From: Planctomycetota bacterium
Lineage (GTDB): Bacteria; Planctomycetota; Phycisphaerae; UBA1845
Length of the DNA: 64,000 nt
Assembly: GCA_024275565.1 (NCBI GenBank)
Contig: JAJRYY010000052.1
Span: 1-64,000 of the forward strand
Direction: 5' to 3'
Shown: one piece after another, positions 45,466-55,554 of the stretch
How positions within the stretch are numbered: position 1 is the first letter of the stretch
Layout: each line of letters opens with the position of its first letter
Notes under the pieces: generated by a model
Told to the model about the DNA's origin: nothing
The model's database searches: none
Seen by the model: only the letters and a program-made list of their open reading frames with translations
Made by a program: the position numbers and the translations under genes

Positions 45466-47121
45466 GCTTTGACCTGTGTAGCTGCCATCGAAGTTGATCT
45501 TGATGTGTCACCCATTGGCACCAGGAGTTGCATTGGCCATCTGGTCAACGGCGACTCTGCTCTGACGCACACGATTAGAAACGTCGCCCGTGCGGCGTGT
45601 CTCGACAGCATTACCCTTCTCGCCCCGGAAAATCAAATCTCCGAGTGCGAGAAGCATATCCCCCCCAGCCTGGCCAGGCGTGTTTCCGTGCAAGCCAATA
45701 AAGTGACGGGTACGCCCTATAGATCGCTCATCCAGACCGCCAGGAAATGGGCGCTGGACTCCTGGCGTGGCGGGCTTGGTGGTATGACGTTCATGGACGA
45801 GTACACGCGGACCGGCGAGCTGGCCATGCTTGGTCATGGCGTGAAGGCAGAGTGGGTATTTTGCGTCAATGGCGGAGGTCCGCTCGTCGATCCTGCCATG
45901 ATCGACACCATGTTCGATCACGCCATGCGTACTGAAGAGGAGGCTCGACTGACTTTTGCACAGGCACCACCGGGACTCGTGGGAACCGTCTACAGAACAG
46001 ATCTTCTCATCGAACTGGGGCAGCACCACATGCCGCCCGGCTTCGTCCTTTCATACAAACCAGATCATCCGCAGATGGACCTTGCCAACAAATCCACCTG
46101 TTACACAGCCTCCGTCCCAATCCGTCGGGCTTCGGGCCGACTCATCGCAGATACGCGTCGATCTCTCGAAACCATCAGAGCATACTATGAAACAGGCGGG
46201 CCCGTGGATGCGGATTCCGTCGCACGCTGGCTGATTGATCGTGACCGACGCGTCCCATCATCGCTCCCCCGCGAGACGGAACTGGAGCTGTCGACGGACA
46301 CTCAGCTACCCGACGCACTGCTCCGCCCATGCGGGGATCGCCTCGGACGCACGGGCTGTCTCGACGTTGGCATTGTCGAACGAATCGCCCGTGAACTCGG
46401 TGCGTATGACGATTCGCTCGTAATGCTTGGCGGGTTCGGCGAACCATTGTTGCATCCGAGATTCGGCGAAATCCTTGGTATATTGCGCGACACCGGCATC
46501 TATGGCATTGCGGTACGCACCAACGGTCTCGCTCTGAACGACGCGATCATTGATCTGCTGATCGAGCATAAGGTGGATGTGCTCAATGTTGTCCTGGACG
46601 CGTGGACTCCGGAAACATACGCGCGGGTGCAGGGCGTCGATCGTCTTGATGAGGTGAAGCAAAACCTCACGCGTCTGGAGAAGCGAAAGCAGGAACGGAA
46701 GAGTGTCTCACCGCTGGTGGTCCCGGAGTTGACGAAAAGCCTGCACACAATGGATGACATGGACGCGTTTTTCGATGGCTGGATTCGCACCTCCGGCTGG
46801 GCGAATATGGGCACGGGCGGACACTACGCAGGCCAGGTTGAGGATCTACGTCCGATGCCGATGTCACCACCGAGTCGAACACCATGTCGGCAGATGATGC
46901 GGCGATCGCTGGTATTGGCGGACGGACGGGTCACGGTCTGCGACCAGGATTTCAAGGGGCGTTACACTGTGGGCGATGTGTCGGGGGGCGATATGTCGGG
47001 ATCATCTCTAAGCGACATCTGGCGTGGCAGCGCAATGGAAAAAGCACGCAGCCAGCAAATTGAAGGCCACTGCGATTCAATCCCCCTGTGCACCAGCTGC
47101 GACGAGTGGCATCGTCTTTAA
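45445..47121 (+). CDS. Nucleotidyltransferase-like (SpsF-like) domain fused to a radical-SAM/SPASM-like domain lacking a canonical CX3CX2C
   Basis: N-terminal VAAIEVDLDVSPIGTRSCIGHLVNGDSALTHTIRNVARA...NGGGPLVDPAMIDTMFDHAM; then LGGFGEPLLHPRFGEILGILRDTGIYGIAVRTNGLALNDAI (GEPLLHP, TNG); C-terminal VCDQDFKG...CDSIPLCTSCDEW. Confidence 0.7.
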   Translation: MKYEEYEALTCVAAIEVDLDVSPIGTRSCIGHLVNGDSALTHTIRNVARAACLDSITLLAPENQISECEKHIPPSLARRVSVQANKVTGTPYRSLIQTARKWALDSWRGGLGGMTFMDEYTRTGELAMLGHGVKAEWVFCVNGGGPLVDPAMIDTMFDHAMRTEEEARLTFAQAPPGLVGTVYRTDLLIELGQHHMPPGFVLSYKPDHPQMDLANKSTCYTASVPIRRASGRLIADTRRSLETIRAYYETGGPVDADSVARWLIDRDRRVPSSLPRETELELSTDTQLPDALLRPCGDRLGRTGCLDVGIVERIARELGAYDDSLVMLGGFGEPLLHPRFGEILGILRDTGIYGIAVRTNGLALNDAIIDLLIEHKVDVLNVVLDAWTPETYARVQGVDRLDEVKQNLTRLEKRKQERKSVSPLVVPELTKSLHTMDDMDAFFDGWIRTSGWANMGTGGHYAGQVEDLRPMPMSPPSRTPCRQMMRRSLVLADGRVTVCDQDFKGRYTVGDVSGGDMSGSSLSDIWRGSAMEKARSQQIEGHCDSIPLCTSCDEWHRL

Positions 47122-47169
47122 CGCATCTTCCACGAGTTGCTGCTTTTCTCGCGACGAGATACCACAGCC

Positions 47170-47265
47170 ACGAGCATCGGCCGCCACGAGCATCAGTAGC
47201 CACGAGCATCAGTAGCTTCGAGCATCAGCAGCTTCGAGTTTCAGCAGGCACGAGCATCGATCGCC
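47170..47265 (+). repeat. 16-bp tandem repeat x6
   Basis: cacgagcatcggccgc / cacgagcatcagtagc / cacgagcatcagtagc / ttcgagcatcagcagc / ttcgagtttcagcagg / cacgagcatcgatcgc. Confidence 0.93.
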
Positions 47266-47308
47266 GCGGAGCGTTCGACCCACGCATCAACCATTGGCAC
47301 TACGCACC

Positions 47309-47767
47309 TCACTCGCACGCGGGCAGCAGGTCCGCCAGCGTGCAAATTTTTTCGTAGTACTCTTCCTGATCCATGCCGCACAACGCAGCCCCAAACACTT
47401 CTGCATCCTCATGGGATACAACGTCACCGTAGTTGATCCGGACGAGCTGGTACGCGATTAACAGGGGCAAAGCCTCAGGCTGATCGGCGAAGTCCGGGTG
47501 TACATAGAGTGTGAAACCATCGCTGGGATGGCTTCCCTGGGGTTCGGGATAGGCGAATTCGCCAGTCTGGAGCGGTTGGTCATCGAAGACCAGCGCGACA
47601 GGATATCGTACCACTTCACGATCGTCGAGGAGTTCCAGAATCGCATCGCCATCAATCTGCGGACCATACCTCTCACGGGCTGTCAAAGCCACTGAGAGGA
47701 TATGGTCGCGCAGCGCGATGGTACCATCACGAACAGTCGGTTTGTGCTTCCGGAATCGTTTCGCCAA
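47309..47767 (-). CDS. Conserved-looking protein of unknown function
   Basis: 152-aa ORF immediately downstream of the HAO-like gene on the same strand; no recognised motif. Confidence 0.55.
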   Translation of the reverse strand: MAKRFRKHKPTVRDGTIALRDHILSVALTARERYGPQIDGDAILELLDDREVVRYPVALVFDDQPLQTGEFAYPEPQGSHPSDGFTLYVHPDFADQPEALPLLIAYQLVRINYGDVVSHEDAEVFGAALCGMDQEEYYEKICTLADLLPACE

Positions 47768-47794
47768 AACGCAACCCTCACGAAGGAGTATGGA

Positions 47795-49264
47795 CTACTT
47801 CTCATACCGTGCGCGGAATTCCTTCGCTGCTTTCTCACGACGCGCACGTTCCTTGTCGTCCATCCGATTGGTGTACCAAAGGTGATCCGTTGAATCGAGT
47901 ACTTGCCTGAGCTTTTTCTGGAGCGCTACAGCGGCTTTTTTCCGTGCAGGATCCTCGGAGTGCAGATTGTCTTCCGCAAGCTCCTCCAGTTCAGGGATGT
48001 AGTCGGTATAGAAGTGCTTAGCGATTTCGTACGTTCCATGCCAATGCGTGTAATCCGGACCCATCATCGACGCACCATGCCGAGCGCGTCGCCCCTCATG
48101 ATGCCAGATTTCAAACCATACGAAATCGAGCTTATTGGAGAACTTGGCAGGCTTGAGGAGCGGCTTGGCGGCTGCGTAGAGTGCAGCTCCCGGTTTGGCG
48201 AATTTGTCATTGTACAGCTCGATAAGCTCATCATACTGCACATAGAAATTATCGACCCAGGTTTTGTTGTGGCAATTGTGGCAGACATTCTTCATATTAT
48301 CTCGCCGCACCTGCCATGGAATATCCTTACCAGGCAAGCCCATCTTTGCATCGGCAACTTCGGGGCGAATGGAAACGACAGGCCGGTTGTTCCAGCTGAT
48401 ACGCAGGCCTACATCGTGCGTCACCGCTTGATCTTTCGTGGCAGACATATGACAGGTCGCGCAGGTTGGTGCAGCCCAGTAGTCCTCGCCAACCACCCAT
48501 TTGTTGTTGTGAAGGTTCATCTTATCGATGTTGGCAAAAAACGCGATCCCATGCTTGGATTCCTCATAGATCTCTTTCTGCGGATGATCCGGTCCCATAT
48601 GACATTTTCCGCACGTGTCCGGATGCCGAGCCTGACCCGCTGAAAACGCATGCCGTGTATGACAGGCTGCACAGGAACCTTCGGACCCGTCAGGGTTCAG
48701 TCGTCCGATCCCCGTGTTTGGCCAGGTCGCCGGGTCGAGCTTCCCATCGGCCAGTACCTTCACCTGAGATCCGTGACACTGCCAACACCCCGACACCGCC
48801 GAAGCTGCATTACCATCAGGAAACCCGGGGCTGACGAAATTGCGGTTGCCCTCGACAACCTCCGCCAGAATGTTGTCCAGCGATCCGAGAATACGACCTG
48901 CCTTGGCGTGATGGGAATTAATGAACTCATGCACTTCCCGACTATGACACTTCCCGCAGTCTTTCGGGCTTACGATCGTGGCGATGGTAAAGTCGTAATG
49001 CTGAAATGCATCGACGTCCGTCTTATCAGCCCCGTGGCACTCAAAACAACCGATATTGGCGCGATAGTGCTTGCTCTCCCCCCATTGCTGGTAGAGTGCG
49101 CGCCCTTCGCTTTTGTGGCATTCGATGCACTCTTCGCTGGCTTCGCTTAGCTCTGGAAGCCCAATCGCCTGAGCCATCACGGTCAGGGGAGTGAAGATAA
49201 TCACGCCTGCCACGATCACTTTTTTCTGCAATATCAGGTGTAAGAAATGCTGAAATGTCCTCAT
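47795..49264 (-). CDS. Octaheme cytochrome c, hydroxylamine oxidoreductase (HAO)-like
   Basis: Eight CXXCH: CIECH, CFECH, CGKCH, CWQCH, CAACH, CGKCH, CATCH, CHNCH; signal-like N-terminus; GCWQCHGS and MMGPDYTHWHGTYEIAKHFY read as HAO-family segments. Confidence 0.82.
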   Translation of the reverse strand: MRTFQHFLHLILQKKVIVAGVIIFTPLTVMAQAIGLPELSEASEECIECHKSEGRALYQQWGESKHYRANIGCFECHGADKTDVDAFQHYDFTIATIVSPKDCGKCHSREVHEFINSHHAKAGRILGSLDNILAEVVEGNRNFVSPGFPDGNAASAVSGCWQCHGSQVKVLADGKLDPATWPNTGIGRLNPDGSEGSCAACHTRHAFSAGQARHPDTCGKCHMGPDHPQKEIYEESKHGIAFFANIDKMNLHNNKWVVGEDYWAAPTCATCHMSATKDQAVTHDVGLRISWNNRPVVSIRPEVADAKMGLPGKDIPWQVRRDNMKNVCHNCHNKTWVDNFYVQYDELIELYNDKFAKPGAALYAAAKPLLKPAKFSNKLDFVWFEIWHHEGRRARHGASMMGPDYTHWHGTYEIAKHFYTDYIPELEELAEDNLHSEDPARKKAAVALQKKLRQVLDSTDHLWYTNRMDDKERARREKAAKEFRARYEK

Positions 49265-49293
49265 TGATGGATCTCCTCATCAGTCAGTCAGAA

Positions 49294-50517
49294 TCATCGC
49301 GGAACGCTGTGAGACTCAGAAGCGTCGTCTGCGGTTACCCGTCCAGTCAGTACGGGGACAGAAATGCGTACGAAAATAGTGTACAAAAGCAGGCCAAACG
49401 CCCAGATGCCAAGGCATACAAGCGTTTCATTCAACGTGGGTTGATATTCGACCAGTTCACCAAGCGGGGAGGGAATAAAAGCAGGGACAACCAGCCCCAT
49501 CCCTTTTTCTATCCATATACCCACAATCATGCAGACACAGGCGATATTCATGAAACGCAGGCTACGTCTGAATGGAAGATAGAGAATGAACAGTGCGATG
49601 GAATTGAGCACAGTCGCCGTCCATATCCAGGGGACAAGACCATAATGTCCGTGCAATCCAAAAAATAGATACTTGATGGACACGATGTGTGCAGAGTCGG
49701 CGTAGAACTCGGTGAACAGCTCGCAGATTAGCAGGAACATATTGACCGTCAGAGCTATCGTGACAATGTTGCGTAATAGTTTCAACGCGTCATCGCCCAC
49801 ATGGTACCCCGCATAACGCCGGATGACCTGCAATGTGAGGATGATGAAAGCCGGACCCGCCGCAAAAGCAGATGCAAGGAAGCGCGGTGCTATAATCGCA
49901 GCATTCCAGAAAGGGCGTCCGCCCAGACCAACGAACAGAAAAGCTGTCACAGTATGAATACTGATTGCCCAGGCGATGGCGATAAAAACAAACGGAATAT
50001 AAAAGCGGCGACTGGGGTGAACCCCGCGATACGCGCAATAAATCAGGTATCCGCAGATATGCAGGTTCAGCAACAGATAACCACCCAGGGCGATCACATC
50101 CCAGGTCAGCATCGACACCGGAAAATTGAATCGCCAGAGCATGTGCATAAACCTGTCGGGCCTTCCAAGGTCAACCTGAACGAACAGCAGACACATGATG
50201 ATGGCCACGACTGCGAACAGCTCCCCGAAAATCACCAGATCATGCAATTCCCGCCGTCCATAAATGTACACCGGGATCACAACCATCACCGCCGCAGCAG
50301 CCATACCCACAAGATAGGTGAAATTAGCGATATACAGACCCCAGGAAACCTGATCCGTCATACCTGTGGTCACCAGCCCATAGACCAGCTGCTTCGCGTA
50401 AGCATTCAACCCCAGCAACACAATCACGGAGAGAAGCAGCATCCAGGCGTAGTACCGCCAATCGCCCACGAAGCTCAGCCGGAAACATCGCCACAGAAAA
50501 CGCAGATACATTTTCAT
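49294..50517 (-). CDS. NrfD/PsrC-like quinone-interacting membrane protein
   Basis: Multiple TM helices: FVQVDLGRPDRFMHMLWRFNFPVSMLTWDVIALGGYLLLNLHICGYLIY; IAPRFLASAFAAGPAFIILTLQVIRRYAG. Confidence 0.85.
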   Translation of the reverse strand: MKMYLRFLWRCFRLSFVGDWRYYAWMLLLSVIVLLGLNAYAKQLVYGLVTTGMTDQVSWGLYIANFTYLVGMAAAAVMVVIPVYIYGRRELHDLVIFGELFAVVAIIMCLLFVQVDLGRPDRFMHMLWRFNFPVSMLTWDVIALGGYLLLNLHICGYLIYCAYRGVHPSRRFYIPFVFIAIAWAISIHTVTAFLFVGLGGRPFWNAAIIAPRFLASAFAAGPAFIILTLQVIRRYAGYHVGDDALKLLRNIVTIALTVNMFLLICELFTEFYADSAHIVSIKYLFFGLHGHYGLVPWIWTATVLNSIALFILYLPFRRSLRFMNIACVCMIVGIWIEKGMGLVVPAFIPSPLGELVEYQPTLNETLVCLGIWAFGLLLYTIFVRISVPVLTGRVTADDASESHSVPR

Positions 50518-51521
50518 GCGTGGCCACCTCCAGAGATCACGGGCAACGACACAAGTGATTCACTGCGGGGATAATCCTCATCAAAGTAGTAAAAGAACCG
50601 AGGCAGAGTGCCGACCTCCTCCTTGAGTACAAACACATGCTTATTGTTGAGAATCTGTGAAACTTCACTCTCAGGGTCAAGAATGTTACCAAACTTGCGC
50701 GCACCGACCGGGCATACCTCCAGACAGGCGGGCATGCGACCCTCACGGGTCCGTTGTATGCAGAAATGGCACTTCTCCATGACGCCCTGCTTGCGAGGGC
50801 GATTGGAGAGATACGCCATATTCGGGTTGATGTTTTCGCGAGGAACCTGAGGCTCGGCAAAGTTGAACCGCCGAGCCCAATACGGACACGCAGCTTCACA
50901 ATAACGACAACCAATACACCAGTCGTAATCGATGACGACGAGACCATCCTGCTCCTGCCAGGTGGCTTCGACCGGGCAGACCTTCACGCACGGAGGATTG
51001 GCGCACTGATGACACTGGATAGGCATGTAGTAGTGGTCAGGATCGGGGACTTTGGGACGATCGTAGTCGTGACGACCCTGCTCAAGATCGATACTCCCCT
51101 TGGGCATCTCAAGAACACGAATATACTGAATCTCAGGCGACCGGCTCGTGTTGTTTTCCGCAACACAGGCATGGACACATCGACGACACCCGATACACCG
51201 ACCAAGATGCAGCGCATACGCAAACTCAACACCATCATTCGCTTTGATGTCTCGAAGTTCCGGTCGAATAGCATAACGCTTCTCAACCTCTCCACGAATC
51301 CGCTCGAGAACCGCCTCCATATCACTCGGTGACATCTCCTTGTAGTGCTTCTGGAGAAACTTCTCGACCGTGAAATCCTCTGTGTCCATATGGCGGAGGG
51401 GACTCATCGCTGCCGCCAGGGCAGCCGCACCACCCGCTGCACCCAGACTACCACGCAGAAAACTGCGACGTGTCAGATTGTCCCGCCCGCCGGTGGCCAC
51501 CAGTTGATCTTCGGATGTCAT
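50514..51521 (-). CDS. Tat-exported 4x[4Fe-4S] ferredoxin-type subunit (NrfC/HybA-like)
   Basis: LTRRSFLRGSLGAAGGAAALAAA twin-arginine signal; CIGCRRCVHACVAEN, CHQCANPPCVKVCPVEA, CIGCRYCEAACPYW, CHFCIQRTREGRMPACLEVCPVGA. Confidence 0.9.
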   Translation of the reverse strand: MTSEDQLVATGGRDNLTRRSFLRGSLGAAGGAAALAAAMSPLRHMDTEDFTVEKFLQKHYKEMSPSDMEAVLERIRGEVEKRYAIRPELRDIKANDGVEFAYALHLGRCIGCRRCVHACVAENNTSRSPEIQYIRVLEMPKGSIDLEQGRHDYDRPKVPDPDHYYMPIQCHQCANPPCVKVCPVEATWQEQDGLVVIDYDWCIGCRYCEAACPYWARRFNFAEPQVPRENINPNMAYLSNRPRKQGVMEKCHFCIQRTREGRMPACLEVCPVGARKFGNILDPESEVSQILNNKHVFVLKEEVGTLPRFFYYFDEDYPRSESLVSLPVISGGGHA

Positions 51522-52342
51522 GCCCCATGCTCCTTCTCAGTACCTTGTCGCACGCCTGTCTCACTCTGTGTGTGTCCGTCGTACTGTTCGTCAGCATCTG
51601 TGCGCGAACGCTTATCAACGGCGTGCTTCCGGATCGCACGGCGAAGCGGATCCCGGATCGGGGCATCGTCGTGTTCCGCTTCATCAATCCGGTGATCTGA
51701 ATCAGATTTTCCCATGCGCAAGGTGTTCGGTCCGGGGAGTGGAGCGACCGAATCCATGGCAGGGACACGCGGATTGTGCGGGTCATGGCATTCCGTACAA
51801 CGGAGGCGACGCACCTCACCGCGGGACGAGTCCCAATACCCGTTGGTCCGACCATGCGCACCCTGTTTCCAGTCGAGGTAGACGGAACCGTGGCATGCAG
51901 CACAGAGTGTTTCCACTTCATTGTATCGGACGTTCTTACCGTCACGAAGCACAAGCAGATCGCGATCTTTGGAGTCGTGGCAGCTTCGACACTCCTTGTT
52001 GATCCCATGATGGAGCACGATATCTCGATGCTGCAGGAGTGGTTGGGATGGATCCTCCCGAAGGGGGAACATCTTGTGGCAATCCATGCAGGTGCGATCA
52101 TACCCATCTATGTTGATCGTTGGGGGATCGGTCAGAATGACACGCCGCGGAGCAGTGGATAGCAGTGCAGGATCCACGCTGACCGGTTGGCTGGTAGGAA
52201 TGTCAAGCATGTCCGGGCCAAACGTGAACCAGCAGGCCATTCCGAAAAACACAACCATGATGACGACATAAGCGCCCCATCCAGACTTGGTCGAGCCCTG
52301 ACCACGCGTAGAGGCATCCGGGTTGCTGTGAGCGGGGGACAT
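51518..52342 (-). CDS. Membrane-anchored tetraheme cytochrome c
   Basis: TM WGAYVVIMVVFFGMACWFTFG; CMDCH, CRSCH, CAACH, CTECH. Start trimmed from 52495 to ATG 52342. Confidence 0.82.
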   Translation of the reverse strand: MSPAHSNPDASTRGQGSTKSGWGAYVVIMVVFFGMACWFTFGPDMLDIPTSQPVSVDPALLSTAPRRVILTDPPTINIDGYDRTCMDCHKMFPLREDPSQPLLQHRDIVLHHGINKECRSCHDSKDRDLLVLRDGKNVRYNEVETLCAACHGSVYLDWKQGAHGRTNGYWDSSRGEVRRLRCTECHDPHNPRVPAMDSVAPLPGPNTLRMGKSDSDHRIDEAEHDDAPIRDPLRRAIRKHAVDKRSRTDADEQYDGHTQSETGVRQGTEKEHGA

Positions 52343-53156
52343 GGACACTACCTCGAAGGAGCAAAGTCGTAGTAGAATATCTGGCAGATGGATCGCCCGA
52401 TAACCGGTACTGATCCTGCATATCCGTATGTATATATGGCAATTAAGGCGCCGCTTGTAAAGACATGGCGAGACATTTTTCAGAACTTTCTCCACCGTCG
52501 TTGTGATATCCTGACCGGAGATAAAGTCAGGCGGGCGAAACGCCTGCTTTCACGATCGGAAGCCACCGCAGCACGGATAACGCTCCGTGACTGTCAGTCA
52601 TGACGCAGGTCGCACCGACCATCGAAAACGATGACATGGCATCTCCCCTCTACACCGGTTGGCGGCCTCACACCCCAAGCGGGCAGGAAGCATGTGCTAT
52701 TTGACGCAACGACCACGGGAAATCACGCACGCGGAAACGTGACTGCGCCAACAGCACCATACATTTCAAATCCCACCACGCATGGGCAATATTTGCGCTA
52801 TGCCATCCTGACGGCATGTGGCATGCAGCCTGACCGGACTTGAGATTCACACCTGAGATTCGCATCGTGGATGGGTCCGAAAAGATAGAAACTCCAACAA
52901 ATCGCACACAACAGTGCTTTGTAACGCCTAAAATGCGGGTCGTGGCTCAATTCCGAGCCGTGACCGTAGGGGAGCGGACACCACCCTGCCCGTCATTTCA
53001 GGAATGAAATAGCACCTGGGGTTAATTCCGTACTGGCTGGGTGAAATATCCGATGGTCAAATGCCGATAGAACCCACCGACGGTGGTGTTACATTCAAAA
53101 ACAGCATCGCTCCATCAGGACCGGGTTTGATGGCACGAGAACTTAGGGCGATAACT

Positions 53157-53489
53157 ATGGCAGAATCTCAGGGCAATGAACCGATCGTTTCAACGTTGAT
53201 TCAGGATGACCCATCCTTTGTGGATCTTGTTGAGGATTTCGTCGGCGGCCTGGATGACCGCATCGCTGCGATCAAGGCAGCCGTCGATGGGGAGGATTTT
53301 GGACAGCTCAAAACCCTGTCGCATCAGATCAAGGGCGCTGGTGGGGGATATGGTTATCCGGACCTCACGGAAGTCGCAGGCAGGTTGGAATCTGATTCGA
53401 TGGCACACGATCTCGACGCCTGCAAAGCGGAAGTCGATGCGTTGAACGCTCTCATCGTACGCGTCATCGCCGGGTTCAAAGGCAACTGA
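53157..53489 (+). CDS. Histidine phosphotransfer (Hpt) domain protein
   Basis: DRIAAIKAAVDGEDFGQLKTLSHQIKGAGGGYGYPDLTEVAGRLE (HQIKGAGGGYG phospho-His motif). Confidence 0.85.
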   Translation: MAESQGNEPIVSTLIQDDPSFVDLVEDFVGGLDDRIAAIKAAVDGEDFGQLKTLSHQIKGAGGGYGYPDLTEVAGRLESDSMAHDLDACKAEVDALNALIVRVIAGFKGN

Positions 53490-53510
53490 CCATTCAACCG
53501 GACCGAACCA

Positions 53511-55103
53511 TCAAGTCTTCGGGCCGGCGGCTTTGATGTTCTCGGGCGCGTGCGGGAAAGCTTTGAAATTTTCCGAAAACAGGCCTGCCAGCTCCTTGGC
53601 TTTGGCGTCGTAGGCCTGCTTATCGGACCAGGTGTTACGCGGCGTGAGTGCTTCCGAGGGCACGTTGGGGCAGGAATGGGGCACTTCGCACCCGAACACC
53701 GGATCAGGTGTGAACTCCACCTTGTTCAGCGATCCATCGAGGGCGGCTGACACCATCGCTCGCGTGTGGTGGATGTTCATTCGCTTACCAACGCCATATC
53801 CGCCACCACTCCATCCCGTGTTGATCAACCAGCATGTCGCATTGTGCTTGGCCAGCTTTTCACCCAGCAGGGCAGCGTATTTCCTCGGCGGCAGCGGCAT
53901 GAACGGGGATCCGAAGCAGGCGCTGAAGGTCGCCTGCGGTTCTGTAATGCCAGCCTCCGTACCAGCCACCTTGGCTGTGTATCCGCTCATGAAATGGTAC
54001 ATCGCCTGGTCGGGCGTGAGGCGGGATACGGGCGGGAGAACGCCGAACGCGTCGCAGGTGAGAAACACGACATTCTTCGGATGACCCGCGACGCTGGGAA
54101 TCACCGCATGGTCGATATGCGCGAGGGGGTAGGCTGCCCGGGTATTTTCCGTCAGTGAGCTGTCGGTGTAGTCCGCCGCGCCATCTTTATCGAGGACCAC
54201 ATTTTCAAGAACCGCACCACGACGGATGGCGTCGAAAATCTGCGGTTCGTATTCGTGGGAAAGGTCGATGCACTTGGCGTAGCAGCCGCCCTCAAAATTG
54301 AAGACGCCCGTATCGCTCCACCCATGCTCATCGTCGCCGATCAGGTTGCGGGAAGGATCAGCTGACAGTGTCGTTTTTCCAGTACCACTGAGTCCGAAAA
54401 AGAGGGCAACATCGCCCGAATCCCCCACGTTCGCAGAGCAGTGCATGCTGAGAATGCCCTGAAGCGGGAGGAGGTAGTTCATGACCGAGAAGATGCTTTT
54501 CTTGATCTCGCCGGCGTACTGAGTACCGCCGATAAGCACCATTTTTTTGCCCGGATGGATGATGACGAAGACGTTGCTGTTCGTACCATCGGTTGCGGGG
54601 TCTGCGTTCAGCATGGGGGCGTTGAGAATCGTGTATTCCGGGACGAAATCAGCGATGGCGTCATCTTCGGGGACGATAAACAACTGGCGGGCGAACAGGT
54701 TATGCCAGGCAGTCTCAGTGACGACGCGGACTTTGAGGCGTGTTTTTGGATCGGCCCCTGCGTAGCATTCGCGGGCGTAGAGGTTTTTTCCTTTGTAATA
54801 CTCGATGACCCTGGCGTGAACTTTTTCGAACACCTCCGCCGAGATGCTCAAATTGACCTTGCCCCAGTCGATATGCTGGCTGGATTCTGGTTCTTCGACG
54901 ATGAAACGGTCCTTGGGACGCCGCCCGGTACACTCACCCGTTTTGACGACGAGGGCACCGTTGGCTGCGAGTACGCCTTCGCTGTTTTTGACAGCCAGGT
55001 CGATCAGCTCGTCGGAAGACAGGTTCCAGTACACATCGCCGGGTGCGACAATGCCACATACGTCGAGTCCGTAGCTGCTCACGCAGCGGCCAGTTGTTCC
55101 CAC
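53511..55103 (-). CDS. pckA: Phosphoenolpyruvate carboxykinase (ATP)
   Basis: [87 protein letters not shown]. Confidence 0.97.
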   Translation of the reverse strand: MGTTGRCVSSYGLDVCGIVAPGDVYWNLSSDELIDLAVKNSEGVLAANGALVVKTGECTGRRPKDRFIVEEPESSQHIDWGKVNLSISAEVFEKVHARVIEYYKGKNLYARECYAGADPKTRLKVRVVTETAWHNLFARQLFIVPEDDAIADFVPEYTILNAPMLNADPATDGTNSNVFVIIHPGKKMVLIGGTQYAGEIKKSIFSVMNYLLPLQGILSMHCSANVGDSGDVALFFGLSGTGKTTLSADPSRNLIGDDEHGWSDTGVFNFEGGCYAKCIDLSHEYEPQIFDAIRRGAVLENVVLDKDGAADYTDSSLTENTRAAYPLAHIDHAVIPSVAGHPKNVVFLTCDAFGVLPPVSRLTPDQAMYHFMSGYTAKVAGTEAGITEPQATFSACFGSPFMPLPPRKYAALLGEKLAKHNATCWLINTGWSGGGYGVGKRMNIHHTRAMVSAALDGSLNKVEFTPDPVFGCEVPHSCPNVPSEALTPRNTWSDKQAYDAKAKELAGLFSENFKAFPHAPENIKAAGPKT

Positions 55104-55157
55104 CGGTTGGCTCCATCAGATAATGTAATTTGTTGTCGGAAGAGGTAGTTCACTGTA

Positions 55158-55211
55158 GCTTCAATCTGTATCGCGGCTTCTACCTGTATCGCTGCACCAA
55201 TCTGTGTCGCA
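55158..55211 (+). repeat. 18-bp imperfect tandem repeat x3
   Basis: gcttcaatctgtatcgcg / gcttctacctgtatcgct / gcaccaatctgtgtcgca. Confidence 0.85.
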
Positions 55212-55554
55212 GATAGTCGCGACCCCAAGCCCTGCAGTGTAGCAATGCGGCGACCAGATTCAACAGGTGTAATGGGTCGTTGGATAGGAATCTTGACAGG
55301 GTGGGGTCTGAGTGTCTTAATGTCGCCGGGCCCTGCTTGCGGCTGGCGAACCATGTGCTTGTCGGCTGCGTATATTCAGCTTAAAGAACGCGAAGGACTG
55401 TATTGCCAAGCTTGAACACCACACCGGGCGGGGCATTTGGCGGTGTTTTGGGGGCAATATTCCGGAGGTGGTGTTACGGGGTCCATGCTCCGGGAACGAT
55501 GTTCCGGGAGCGGTGTCGCGGGCGGGTTCGTTGAGCGGAGGTGCATCTGGAACC

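Noticed and set aside
47170-47265. Possible CRISPR array
   Set aside because: 16-bp units are contiguous with no unique spacers; a minisatellite, not a CRISPR.
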